From Variovorax guangxiensis (lineage in GTDB: Bacteria; Pseudomonadota; Gammaproteobacteria; Burkholderiales; Burkholderiaceae_C), in contig NZ_RXFT01000002.1 in the NCBI RefSeq assembly GCF_003952165.1, forward strand, positions 1 through 64,000: a DNA stretch of 64,000 nucleotides. The letters run 5' to 3'. Position 1 is the first letter of the stretch. Each line of letters opens with the position of its first letter. Under the pieces are notes generated by a model. The model saw only the letters and a program-made list of their open reading frames with translations, was not told the DNA's origin and did no database searches. A program made the translations under genes and the position numbers. This document shows positions 45,702-54,026 of the stretch, one piece after another.

Positions 45702-46115
45702 TCAGACCAGATTCAACTCCACCTCGATGTTGCCGCGCGTGAGCTTGGAGTACGGGCAGGTCTGGTGCGCGGTGTCGACCACGGCGCGAGCAGTCTCGCG
45801 GTCGAGGCCGGGCAGGCTCACGTTCAGTCGGGCCTGCAGGAAATACTGGCCTTCCTGCAGGACCAGGTCGACCTCGGCATCCACCGACAGGTCGGCCGGC
45901 AGCTTGACCTTCAGCGTGCCCGCGGCCTTGCCCATGGCGCCGATGAAGCAGGCCGACCAGCCGGCGGCGAACAGCTGCTCGGGATTGGTGCCGGTGCCAT
46001 TGCCGCCGGGGGGCGACAGCTGGATGTCCAGGTGGCCGTCGCTGCTGCGCGATGCGCCGAGGCGGCCGCCGGTGGTGTGGGTCTTGCCGGTGTAGAGGAC
46101 TTGCTTGTCGGTCAT
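45702..46115 (-). CDS. ohr: Organic hydroperoxide resistance protein
   Basis: A 137-residue Ohr/OsmC-family thiol peroxidase. The two redox cysteines appear in AAGWSACFIGAM and TCPYSKLTRG, with the glutamate and arginine of the active site nearby. It reduces organic and fatty-acid hydroperoxides, using lipoylated proteins as donor in this family. Start has AAGGA 6-7 bases upstream. The usual OhrR regulator gene is not beside it; the long upstream gap has a dyad instead. Confidence 0.94.
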   Translation of the reverse strand: MTDKQVLYTGKTHTTGGRLGASRSSDGHLDIQLSPPGGNGTGTNPEQLFAAGWSACFIGAMGKAAGTLKVKLPADLSVDAEVDLVLQEGQYFLQARLNVSLPGLDRETARAVVDTAHQTCPYSKLTRGNIEVELNLV

Positions 46116-46246
46116 GGTGGTTCCTTTGGATGGAAGGTGGTTCGGAATGAGGCCCTGTCTCGGGCCCCATCGCCTCGTGTGACGTGCATCTGAAGCGATG
46201 CAGGAATTACATCGGCGGGCTGTATCCGCGATGTGTCGAACCACCT

Positions 46247-46306
46247 GCCGATTTGCATGCGCGTGTGTTCACTGCGTCGGGCAGACACAGTGGCGTACAA
46301 ATCGGC
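46247..46306. promoter_or_regulatory. Widely spaced dyad upstream of ohr
   Basis: GCCGATTTG (46247-46255) and its exact complement CAAATCGGC (46298-46306) bracket an inner CACTG/CAGTG pair, in the 216-base gap between ohr and the VOC gene. It could be a regulator site or fold as a terminator after the VOC gene. Nothing else is apparent in this gap. Confidence 0.4.
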
Positions 46307-46331
46307 GGAGAAAGAAGAAAGAGAGGAACGC

Positions 46332-46766
46332 TCAGGCCGCCGCGGGGCCCTTGAGCTCGACGCTGTTGCCGTCGGGGTCGGCGATGTAGATCGAGGGGCC
46401 GTTGCCCTCGGCGCCGAAGTTGTTCTGTACATCGCCGTGCACCGTCACGCCATTCGCCGCCATCAACGCGCGGATGGCGGCTTCGTCGAAAGGCTCGATG
46501 CGCAGGCAGAGGTGATCGACGTTGCGGCCTTCGGTACCGGCGAGCGCCCCGCCCTGCCTGCCCAGCGGGCCGTCGGGCGTGACGAGGTCGATCAGGCTGG
46601 CGCCCGCGCGCAGGTGCACGAGCCCCAGGTCGTCGCGGCGCTTCTCGACGGTGCAGCCCAGCACGCCGCAGTAGAAGGCGATGGCGCGTTCGGCGTCCTT
46701 CACGCGCAGCACGACGTGGTCGATGCGCAGCACCGAGAACGGCGGCTGGCGCATCGGGTTCGTCAT
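46332..46766 (-). CDS. VOC-family (glyoxalase/dioxygenase fold) protein
   Basis: A 144-residue vicinal-oxygen-chelate fold protein: opening IDHVVLRVKDAERAIAFYCG, centre HLCLRIEPFDE and close YIADPDGNSVELKGP give the two beta-alpha-beta modules and three likely metal ligands. Starts 16 bases after the CoA-transferase gene and is probably in its operon. Lyase, isomerase or resistance roles are all possible. Confidence 0.88.
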   Translation of the reverse strand: MTNPMRQPPFSVLRIDHVVLRVKDAERAIAFYCGVLGCTVEKRRDDLGLVHLRAGASLIDLVTPDGPLGRQGGALAGTEGRNVDHLCLRIEPFDEAAIRALMAANGVTVHGDVQNNFGAEGNGPSIYIADPDGNSVELKGPAAA

Positions 46767-46782
46767 GCCACCGGCCTCTTCG

Positions 46783-48018
46783 TCAGACCACGCCGGCCGA
46801 ACGCAGCGCCTCGAAGCGGGCCGCGTCGATGCCCATTTCCGCCAGCACCTCCTGCGTGTGCTGGCCCAGCGCCGGGGGCGCGTGGCGAAGCACGGGCGGC
46901 GTGGCCGACAGGCGCAGCGGGCTCGCCACGCCGGTGATGCTGGCGATGCCGTCACCCGCATCGCGCGGCAGCGTGACCGCGAGGCCCCGCGCCTTCACCT
47001 GCGCGTCGTCGAAGGCCTGCGCGATGTCGTTGATCGGGCCGCAGGGCACGGCCTTGTCTTCGAGCAGCGTGACCCACGCGGCGGTGGTGCGGGTGCGGGT
47101 GAGCTCTTCCATCATCGGAATGAGCACACCGCGGTGCTTCACGCGCAGGGTGTTGGTGGCGAAGCGCGCGTCGGTCGCCCACTCGGGGTGGCCGCCGGCC
47201 TCGCAGAAGCGCGCGAACTGGCCGTTGTTGCCGATGGCCAGCAGCATCGCGCCGTCCTGCGTCGGGAAGTCCTGGTAGGGCGCGAGGCTGGGGTGCGTGT
47301 TGCCCTGGCGTCCGGGCGCCTTGCCGGTGTTGAGGAAGGCGCTGGCCTGGTTGGCGAGGATGGCCATGCCCACGTCGAGCAGCGCCATGTCGATGTGCTG
47401 GCCTTCGCCGGTGCGCTCGCGCACCTGCAGCGCCGCGAGGATCGCGGTGCTGGCGTAGACGCCGGTGAACAGGTCGGTCAGCGCCACGCCCACGCGCAGC
47501 GGGCCGCCGCCGGGCACGTCGTCGGGACGGCCGGTGATGCTCATCATGCCGGTCATGGCCTGGATCATCAGGTCGTAGCCCGCGCGCTCGGCGTACGGGC
47601 CGTCGTGGCCGAAGCCGGTCACGCTGCAGTAGATGAGGCGCGGGTTGGCCGCGCGCAGGCTCTCGTGGTCGAGGCCGTACTGCTTCAGGCCGCCGGTCTT
47701 GAAGTTCTCCACCACGATGTCGGCCTGCGCCGCCATCTGCCTGAGCAGCGCCTGCCCGTCGGGCGTGGCCATGTCGACCGTGACGGAGCGCTTGTTGCGG
47801 TTGCAGGCGGTGAAGTAGCTGGCCTGGTCGGTGTCGTTGCCGTCCGCGTCCTTGATGAAGGGCGGGCCCCAGGTGCGCGTGTCGTCGCCGACGCCGGGGC
47901 GCTCGATCTTGACGACGTCGGCGCCCAGGTCCGCGAGGATCTGCGTGCACCACGGGCCGGCGAGCACGCGGGAGAGGTCGAGGACTTTGATGCCGTCCAG
48001 GGCTGCTTGAGGGGTCAT
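46783..48018 (-). CDS. CaiB/BaiF (class III) CoA-transferase
   Basis: A 411-residue class III CoA-transferase with the family opening GIKVLDLSRVLAGPWCTQIL and the catalytic Asp in AGYDLMIQAMTG. It moves CoA between carboxylic acids. Found just behind a glutaryl-CoA dehydrogenase, it fits the glutarate (succinyl-CoA:glutarate) CoA-transferase role described for Pseudomonas GcdG. A repeat element lies in the 149-base gap between the two genes. Confidence 0.92.
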   Translation of the reverse strand: MTPQAALDGIKVLDLSRVLAGPWCTQILADLGADVVKIERPGVGDDTRTWGPPFIKDADGNDTDQASYFTACNRNKRSVTVDMATPDGQALLRQMAAQADIVVENFKTGGLKQYGLDHESLRAANPRLIYCSVTGFGHDGPYAERAGYDLMIQAMTGMMSITGRPDDVPGGGPLRVGVALTDLFTGVYASTAILAALQVRERTGEGQHIDMALLDVGMAILANQASAFLNTGKAPGRQGNTHPSLAPYQDFPTQDGAMLLAIGNNGQFARFCEAGGHPEWATDARFATNTLRVKHRGVLIPMMEELTRTRTTAAWVTLLEDKAVPCGPINDIAQAFDDAQVKARGLAVTLPRDAGDGIASITGVASPLRLSATPPVLRHAPPALGQHTQEVLAEMGIDAARFEALRSAGVV

Positions 48019-48039
48019 GGGTCTATCGAGAAGGAATAC

Positions 48040-48168
48040 GGGGACAGAACGCAGAAGTCGCGAAGGCCACGCAAAGGTCGCAGAAGTAAAACCCAGGAAT
48101 TGCTTCGGTTTCCTTCTGCGACTTCTGCGTGCCTTTTGTTATTTCTTCTGCGTTCGGCTGTCCGCTTT
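48040..48168. repeat. Long imperfect inverted-repeat element, copy B
   Basis: Second copy of the element at 13303-13445. Left part starts GGGACAGAACGCAGAAGTCGC and right part ends CTTCTGCGTTCGGCTGTCCG, nearly self-complementary. The right half matches copy A with few differences. Unlike copy A it lies between two genes of one strand, reaching the stop codon of the dehydrogenase gene and ending 22 bases before the CoA-transferase start. Confidence 0.85.
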
Positions 48169-49367
48169 CAGTTCGAGAACGCCGCGATGCCCGTGATCGC
48201 ACGGCCCAGGATCAGCGCGTGGATGTCGTGCGTGCCTTCGTAGGTGTTGACCACTTCGAGGTTCACCAGGTGGCGGGCCACGCCGAATTCGTCGCTGATG
48301 CCGTTGCCGCCCATCATGTCGCGCGCCATGCGGGCGATGTCGAGCGACTTGCCGCAGTTGTTGCGCTTCATGATCGAGGTGATTTCCACCGCGGCGATGC
48401 CCTCGTCCTTCATGCGGCCCAGGCGCAGGCTGCCCTGCAGGCCCAGCGTGATCTCGGTCTGCATGTCGGCCAGCTTCTTCTGGATGAGCTGGTTGGCGGC
48501 CAGCGGGCGGCCGAACTGCTTGCGGTCCAGCGTGTACTGGCGGGCGCGGTGCCAGCAGTCCTCGGCGGCGCCGAGCGCGCCCCACGAGATGCCGTAGCGG
48601 GCGCTGTTGAGGCAGGTGAAGGGGCCCTTGAGGCCCTGCACTTCGGGGAAGGCGTTCTCTTCGGGGCAGAACACGCCGTCCATCACGATCTCGCCGGTGA
48701 TGCTGGCGCGCAGGCCGACCTTGCCGTGAATGGCGGGAGCGCTCAGGCCCTTCATGCCCTTCTCGAGCACGAAGCCGCGGATCGGGCCGACGGCGCCGCT
48801 CTCGCTGACTTCCTTGGCCCACACCACGAACACGTCGGCGATGGGCGAATTGCTGATCCACATCTTCGAGCCGGTGAGCGAGTAGCCGCCGGGCACCTTC
48901 TTGGCGCGCGTGGCCATGCTGCCGGGGTCGGAGCCGTGGTCGGGTTCGGTCAGGCCGAAGCAGCCGATCCATTCGCCGGTGGCGAGCTTGGGCAGGAACT
49001 TCTGCTTCTGCGCCTCGGAGCCGAATTCGTAGATCGGCACCATCACCAGCGAGCTCTGCACGCTGGCCATCGAGCGGTAGCCCGAGTCGACGCGCTCGAC
49101 TTCGCGGGCGATCAGGCCGTAGGCCACGTAGTTGAGGCCGGGGCCGCCGTACTGCTCGGGGATGGTCGGGCCCAGCAGGCCGAGGGCGCCCATCTCGCGG
49201 AAGATGGCGGGGTCGGTCTCGCCGGTGCGGAAGCCTTCGAGCACGCGGGGCGCGAGGCGCTCCTGGCAATAGGCATTGGCCGCGTCGCGGATCATGCGTT
49301 CTTCATCGGTCAGCTGCTGGTCGAGAAGAAGGGGGTCGTCCCAGTGGAATTGCGCTTTGGCGGCCAT
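48168..49367 (-). CDS. gcdH: Glutaryl-CoA dehydrogenase
   Basis: A 399-residue acyl-CoA dehydrogenase with the features of the GcdH branch: [31 protein letters not shown], the [20 protein letters not shown] segment and the catalytic Glu in [17 protein letters not shown]. It oxidises and decarboxylates glutaryl-CoA to crotonyl-CoA, passing electrons to ETF, in lysine, tryptophan or aromatic breakdown. Start 49367 has GGAG 8 bases upstream. Its partner CoA-transferase follows; a LysR gene (49555) is divergent. Confidence 0.94.
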   Translation of the reverse strand: MAAKAQFHWDDPLLLDQQLTDEERMIRDAANAYCQERLAPRVLEGFRTGETDPAIFREMGALGLLGPTIPEQYGGPGLNYVAYGLIAREVERVDSGYRSMASVQSSLVMVPIYEFGSEAQKQKFLPKLATGEWIGCFGLTEPDHGSDPGSMATRAKKVPGGYSLTGSKMWISNSPIADVFVVWAKEVSESGAVGPIRGFVLEKGMKGLSAPAIHGKVGLRASITGEIVMDGVFCPEENAFPEVQGLKGPFTCLNSARYGISWGALGAAEDCWHRARQYTLDRKQFGRPLAANQLIQKKLADMQTEITLGLQGSLRLGRMKDEGIAAVEITSIMKRNNCGKSLDIARMARDMMGGNGISDEFGVARHLVNLEVVNTYEGTHDIHALILGRAITGIAAFSN

Positions 49368-49554
49368 GTGGCTGTCTCCGGAAAAGGGGGGAAGAAAGAA
49401 AAACGAGGGGGATCGGCCGATGCTAGCCACGCGGGGGCCATGACGCAAACGATGATTCCGCACCCAGATATGCGTTCGTAGAATGTCTTGCAAGATGTTC
49501 GAGCGGCTTCTCCATTGACGAGCCATCGGATCCATACATACAGCCGAGGCATAC

Positions 49555-50469
49555 ATGCGCCGCAAGATCCCACCCCTGCAGACCCTGGTGTGCTTCGACG
49601 CCGCCGCGCGCCACGAGAGCTACACCCGCGCCGCGCAGGAACTGGCCCTCACGCAGAGCGCGGTGTCGCGCCAGATCGGCACGCTCGAGGCCTTCCTGGG
49701 CGTGGCGCTGTTCCGCCGCACGCGGCACGGCGTGGCGCTCACGGCCAGCGGCGCGGCCTATGCGCGGCAGATCAGCAAACGGCTCGAAGCGATGGAGCGC
49801 GACACGCTCGACGCCATGGCGCACCAGGGCGAGGGCGGCTCGCTCTCGCTGGCGGCCGTGCCCACCTTCGCCACCCGCTGGCTGATGCCGCGCCTGAAGG
49901 GCTTCGCGGCGCTGCAGCCCGACGTGGTGGTGCACATCGAGACGCGCACCCGGCCCTTTCTGTTCGCCGACGCGGAGTTCGACGCCGCGCTCTACGCCGG
50001 CACGCCCGCGCAAGTCGAGAACTGGGCCGGCACGCGCGCGCTGCTGCTGATGCACGAGGACGTGGTGCCGGTGTGCAGCCCCGCCCTTCTTCCGCGCGGC
50101 AAGGCCGTGACGCCCGCTGCCATCGCCAGGATGCCGCTGCTGCAGCAGAGCACGCGCCCCGACGGCTGGCGCCAGTGGTTCGATGCGCAGCGCGTGGACG
50201 CACCCAACGCGCGCGGCGGCCCGCGCTACGAGCTGTTCTCCATCCTCGCCGCTGCCGCGTCGCACGGGCTCGGCGTGGCGCTGATGCCGACCATGCTGGT
50301 GGCCGACGAGCTCACGCGCGGCGAACTGGTGGTGGCCTGCGCGCGGCCGCTCTCGGGCGAGCGCAACTACTACCTCGTGACGCCCGAACGGGCCGACCAG
50401 CGGCCGTTGTTGAGGTTCTTCAGCGAGTGGCTGCTGGAGCAGGCGCGGGCCGCCGCTAGCGCAGCGTGA
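49555..50469 (+). CDS. LysR-family regulator, GcvA-like, divergent from gcdH
   Basis: A 304-residue LysR-type regulator of the GcvA branch: [20 protein letters not shown] opening, recognition region [18 protein letters not shown], effector domain from residue 92. Divergent from gcdH with 187 bases between, so a probable glutarate-responsive regulator (GcdR-like). Its 3' end overlaps the convergent hydratase gene by 14 bases. Confidence 0.9.
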   Translation: MRRKIPPLQTLVCFDAAARHESYTRAAQELALTQSAVSRQIGTLEAFLGVALFRRTRHGVALTASGAAYARQISKRLEAMERDTLDAMAHQGEGGSLSLAAVPTFATRWLMPRLKGFAALQPDVVVHIETRTRPFLFADAEFDAALYAGTPAQVENWAGTRALLLMHEDVVPVCSPALLPRGKAVTPAAIARMPLLQQSTRPDGWRQWFDAQRVDAPNARGGPRYELFSILAAAASHGLGVALMPTMLVADELTRGELVVACARPLSGERNYYLVTPERADQRPLLRFFSEWLLEQARAAASAA

Positions 50470-51256
50470 TCCCGAGCGAATCGAAGGGCGCGTCGAATTC
50501 GGCGCGCCACGACTGGCCGGGCTCCAGCGGCCAGGCGTCAGTCCATGTGCCGGTGGTGACCACGTCGCCGGGCATCAAGGCCGGTGCGCCGGCGCAGCGC
50601 TGCAGCTCATGGTTGAAGTGGTGCAAGGCATGCAGCGGGCCGTCGAGCACGTTGGCACCCTTGCCTTCTTCGACGAATTCATCGCCGCGATGGAGCCTCA
50701 CGCGCGTGCAGCCGAGCAGTTCGTCGAGCGCATGGGCGCTGGTGGCGAAGTGGCCGACGGGCGTTTCGCGCCCGATCAGCAGGCGCGCATGCAGGCCGCC
50801 GTCGGCCACGGTGTCAGCGGCGCTGAATTTCCAGCCGGGCAGGTGCGACTGCACGATCTCGAAACCCGGCGCGAGCCACGCGATGCAGCCGAAGAGGTCT
50901 TCCAGCGTGGCGTCGCGCGGCGGGGTGGCGGCCATGCCGAACACGATCTCCGGTTCGAGGCGCGGCTGGCACAGCCTGTCGAGGCTCACTTCGCCGGTGC
51001 CGCCGCTGCTGCGCGTGAGCGTGGTGTTCCACACGGTGCCCCAGATGGGCGCGTAGACCTCGTAGCGGGGCCAGATCGTGCGGTTGGTGAAGCCGATCTT
51101 GTAGCCCACTGCGCGTTCGCCGCGAGCGGCGCGAAGCGCGCGCAGGGCCAGCGCCTGCTGGTAGGCGGCGTCCAGGTCGGCGGCGATCGGGAGCGGGCGA
51201 TCGGCGGGCCACAGCAGGCCCTGGTCGTAGTGGTCGAGAACGGCCTGGGGCGTCAT
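50456..51256 (-). CDS. 2-keto-4-pentenoate hydratase-like protein
   Basis: A 266-residue member of the fumarylacetoacetate hydrolase/hydratase superfamily. LEPEIVFGM supplies metal-binding acidic residues, and VGYKIGFTN and VTTGTWTDAWPLEPGQ are typical of the 2-oxopent-4-enoate hydratase branch. Such enzymes hydrate or decarboxylate 2-oxo acids from meta-cleavage pathways; no meta-cleavage dioxygenase is in the window. Start 51256 lies 17 bases after the GFA gene. Confidence 0.85.
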   Translation of the reverse strand: MTPQAVLDHYDQGLLWPADRPLPIAADLDAAYQQALALRALRAARGERAVGYKIGFTNRTIWPRYEVYAPIWGTVWNTTLTRSSGGTGEVSLDRLCQPRLEPEIVFGMAATPPRDATLEDLFGCIAWLAPGFEIVQSHLPGWKFSAADTVADGGLHARLLIGRETPVGHFATSAHALDELLGCTRVRLHRGDEFVEEGKGANVLDGPLHALHHFNHELQRCAGAPALMPGDVVTTGTWTDAWPLEPGQSWRAEFDAPFDSLGITLR

Positions 51257-51272
51257 GGCGCCAGTCCTTCCG

Positions 51273-51776
51273 TCAGCGCTTCGGGGGCCGGGAGCCTTCC
51301 CGGGCATAGGCTTCGATGAGCGCCGGGAAGGCGTCCATCTCGGGCAGGGCGCCGAAGCTGTGCTTCGCGGGCGTATTCGCCCAGGGCAGCTTCTCGTCGG
51401 TCCAGGTCTCGACGAAGGGCTCGACCCATGCGTGGCTGTCGAGCATCGACGGCCGGAGGTTGACGAACTGGTCGAGGCCTTCGGCGCGCGTGAACATCCA
51501 GCTCTTGCAGTGCGGGCAGAAGTAGTGATGCGAATCGGCGCCGTGCAGCCCGCCGATGACGGGCTCGCCCGACACCACCTCGAAGCCCTGCGTGGGAATG
51601 GCGATGGAGAGCGAGAAGGCGCTCGCGCTCATGGTCTGGCAGCCGGTGCAGTGGCAAGCCATCGACAGCAGCGGCGGCGCGCTGATGCGCAGGCGCACCT
51701 GGCCGCAGCGGCAGCCGCCGGTCCAGGGAAGTTGCCAGTCGCCGGCTTGATCGGGGGATGGATTCGAGGTGCTCAC
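51273..51776 (-). CDS. GFA-family zinc protein
   Basis: A 167-residue protein of the glutathione-dependent formaldehyde-activating fold. Zinc-binding cysteines lie in GGCRCGQVRL, CHCTGCQ and FCPHCKSW. Despite the name most members do not act on formaldehyde, and their roles are open. It starts 12 bases after the zeta-toxin-like gene, so the four minus-strand genes 52954-50456 may form one message. Confidence 0.88.
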   Translation of the reverse strand: MSTSNPSPDQAGDWQLPWTGGCRCGQVRLRISAPPLLSMACHCTGCQTMSASAFSLSIAIPTQGFEVVSGEPVIGGLHGADSHHYFCPHCKSWMFTRAEGLDQFVNLRPSMLDSHAWVEPFVETWTDEKLPWANTPAKHSFGALPEMDAFPALIEAYAREGSRPPKR

Positions 51777-51788
51777 AAAGGTCTCCGG

Positions 51789-52610
51789 TCAGGTTGTCGA
51801 TGTGGTCGCCGGCGCTGCCGATGCCGCGCTGTTCTTCTTCGGCGGCGAAGCGCGCGGCGGCCTGAACGGCCCCGTGACCTTCTCCAGCCACGGGTCGCAG
51901 ACGGCGCGCAGCTGCGGGTCGACGTCGAACTGCGGGTCGCGCGCGTCGAACAGCACCGACTTCTTCGCCTGCGCGCGCACCAGCGAGAAGGCGTCCTTTT
52001 CCGAGCGGCTGTTGTCGAACATGAGCGTCATGTTCGCGATCTGCGCCGCGTGGCCGACCGCCGCCTGCGTGCGGGGAAAGCGCTCGATGAGCTTCCTGCG
52101 GTCCACGTCGTGGCCACCCTGCTGCCTGCGCGTGCTCACGCGGAAGACCGACATGTCCACCGACACCAGCCCCACGAAGAGCAGCACGACGAAGTAGCCG
52201 GCCTCCTGCATCGCGCGGATGTCGTCGGCCTTCGACTCGTGGCCGCCGCCGGGCAGCGGCTTCCAGTGCGAGAACACGGTCTCGAAGGCGAAGGGCATGC
52301 GCTGGTCCATCACAAGGCTCTTGAAGGCGCGCACGCCCTTCTGCGAGAGGATCTGCCAGCGCTCGTCGTCGTCGCGCAGGCGCTGGGCCCAGGCAGGGAT
52401 GTGTCCGGTGGCGGGGTCTGCGTCGGGCAGGATGGACATCATCATCCGGTCGGCATTGACCAGCGGCAGGCGCAGCGAGGGCGCCAGGCGCGAATACCAG
52501 AGGGTGGATTTGCCGGAGCCGTTGTGGCCGGCCAGCACGAAGGCCACGGGACGCGAGCCCTGCGTCTGCTCCAGCAGTTTTTCGAGCTTCGGCGGGCGGC
52601 TGATGCTCAC
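51789..52610 (-). CDS. Zeta-toxin-family kinase-like protein
   Basis: A 273-residue P-loop protein resembling the zeta toxin/PezT family. Walker A is AGHNGSGKST (residues 27-36), followed by NADRM (the Asp is a typical catalytic position), a segment FAFETVFSHW like the substrate-loop of zeta toxins, and RTQAAVGHA with Arg contacts. Zeta toxins phosphorylate UDP-N-acetylglucosamine to block cell-wall synthesis. Starts at GTG 52610, overlapping the stop of the upstream gene (GTGA), the normal arrangement of a toxin-antitoxin pair. The C-terminal tail is low-complexity Pro/Ala/Ser/Thr. Confidence 0.85.
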   Translation of the reverse strand: MSISRPPKLEKLLEQTQGSRPVAFVLAGHNGSGKSTLWYSRLAPSLRLPLVNADRMMMSILPDADPATGHIPAWAQRLRDDDERWQILSQKGVRAFKSLVMDQRMPFAFETVFSHWKPLPGGGHESKADDIRAMQEAGYFVVLLFVGLVSVDMSVFRVSTRRQQGGHDVDRRKLIERFPRTQAAVGHAAQIANMTLMFDNSRSEKDAFSLVRAQAKKSVLFDARDPQFDVDPQLRAVCDPWLEKVTGPFRPPRASPPKKNSAASAAPATTSTT

Positions 52611-52954
52611 GCCTTGCTCGCGCGGAACCTGCCGTCGACCATGCGGCCGATGACCTTGGTGCCGTCGGCCGCTTCGCGCACGATCTTGCTCGGGTCCGGC
52701 GGATAGGCCGAGTAGGCGTACACCTTGGCCGCGTTGGGTCCGCGGAAGACCACCGACCTGTCGATGCCGGGCTTGCCCAGCGCACGGGCCGCCTTCTTCA
52801 TCAGCGCCGTGGTGTTGTCCTCGGGCCGCACCTGCGGACGCGGCGCCTTGCCGACCTTGACCAGCGCCATGCCGCGCCCCAGCACGGCCACCGGCCGGCC
52901 CTGCACCAGCTGCCCCGTGGAGCCTTCGCGCGAGGTGGTTTTTTCTCTTGCCAT
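52607..52954 (-). CDS. Candidate antitoxin partner of the zeta-like protein
   Basis: A 115-residue basic protein preceding the zeta-like gene with a 4-base overlap. It does not resemble epsilon or PezA antitoxins: I see no helix-turn-helix. Its sequence has a basic N-terminus, then GRPVAVLGRGMALVKVG, and a C-terminal domain containing VFRGPNAAKVYAYSAYPPDP. Pairing and size make an antitoxin likely; homology does not show it. Confidence 0.62.
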   Translation of the reverse strand: MAREKTTSREGSTGQLVQGRPVAVLGRGMALVKVGKAPRPQVRPEDNTTALMKKAARALGKPGIDRSVVFRGPNAAKVYAYSAYPPDPSKIVREAADGTKVIGRMVDGRFRASKA

Positions 52955-53083
52955 GAGGGGATGATCGCTCAAAACCCCGGACAGCCTCCGCTTGGCCCTC
53001 CAAAGCCCGCGATGCGAACCGGTGCGGAAAGTCGCGTCCGGAAACGGCCAGCCGCTCGGCGCCGAAGGCGGGACACTGCACGC

Positions 53084-53803
53084 ATGACAGCAGCAACCCC
53101 AGCCTCCCTGGTCGAAGCCCTCGACTGGCCCCGCATCGAAGCCGACATCGCCGCCCGCGGCTGCGCCACCACCGGCACACCGCTTTTCACCCCGACGGAA
53201 TGCGCCGCGCTCGTGGCGATGTACGACCGGCCCCGTCATTTCCGCAGCCGCGTGGTGATGCAGCGCCACGGCTTCGGCCAGGGCGAGTACCAGTACTTCG
53301 CCTATCCGCTGCCGCCAAAGCTGGCGGCGTGGCGCGCCGCGCTGTACGAGCGCCTCGCGCCGCTGGCCAACGCGTGGGCGGCGGCGATGGGCCAGCCGGC
53401 CGACTATCCGGCGGAACACGCCGCGTACCTGGCGCGCTGCCACGCCGCCGGCCAGGAGCGCCCCACCCCGCTGCTGCTGCGCTACGGCGAGGGCGACTAC
53501 AACTGCCTGCACCAGGACCTGTACGGCGACCTGCAATTCCCGTTGCAGCTCACTGTGCTGCTGAGCGAGCCCGGTAGCGATTTCGCCGGCGGCGAGTTCG
53601 TGCTGACCGAACAGCGCCCGCGCATGCAGTCGCGCGCCGAGGTGGTGTCGCTCTCGCGGGGCGAGGCGGTGATCTTCGCGGTCAACCAGCGGCCGGTGGC
53701 CGGCACGCGCGGCAGCTATCGCGTGACGATGCGCCACGGTGTGAGCCGCGTACGCTCGGGGCGCCGGCATACGCTGGGCATCATCTTCCACGACGCGCGC
53801 TGA
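53084..53803 (+). CDS. 2-oxoglutarate/Fe(II)-dependent oxygenase
   Basis: A 239-residue double-stranded beta-helix dioxygenase. The facial triad is H-x-D in NCLHQDLYGD with the distal His and 2OG-binding Arg in MRHGVSRVRSGRRHTLG. Similar proteins are related to prolyl hydroxylases and AlkB-like enzymes. Substrate unknown. Start 53084 gives MTAATPASLVEALDW; an upstream frame extension is Arg-rich and unlikely to be translated. Confidence 0.88.
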   Translation: MTAATPASLVEALDWPRIEADIAARGCATTGTPLFTPTECAALVAMYDRPRHFRSRVVMQRHGFGQGEYQYFAYPLPPKLAAWRAALYERLAPLANAWAAAMGQPADYPAEHAAYLARCHAAGQERPTPLLLRYGEGDYNCLHQDLYGDLQFPLQLTVLLSEPGSDFAGGEFVLTEQRPRMQSRAEVVSLSRGEAVIFAVNQRPVAGTRGSYRVTMRHGVSRVRSGRRHTLGIIFHDAR

Positions 53804-53957
53804 CGGACGAGCCGCCTATTTTTTCAGCAGCTTCCCCGGACTGGTCTAGACAGGTTCGAGCCACCGCCGCGCCGTGCAATACCGCACGGCAAGCCGAAGT
53901 CGAGCGAAAATCACGCCCGCTTCCGCGCAGCCACGGACCCCGACACCAACGATCGGC

Positions 53958-53988
53958 GCCGCGGGCCTGACGGAAGCCGGCCCGCGGC
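53958..53988 (+). other. Strong hairpin in the adenylate cyclase leader
   Basis: GCCGCGGGCC (53958-53967) and GGCCCGCGGC (53979-53988) form a perfect 10-bp GC stem with an 11-base loop, 38 bases before the cyclase start. No T-run follows. It may affect translation or stability of the message. The rest of the 223-base gap shows nothing further. Confidence 0.5.
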
Positions 53989-54026
53989 TTCGGCCTTGCG
54001 GCGTCGAGTGGTTGTCAGGGAGCTGT

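Noticed and set aside
51273..51776. Formaldehyde detoxification gene
   Set aside because: The GFA name is historical; no formaldehyde dehydrogenase is nearby.
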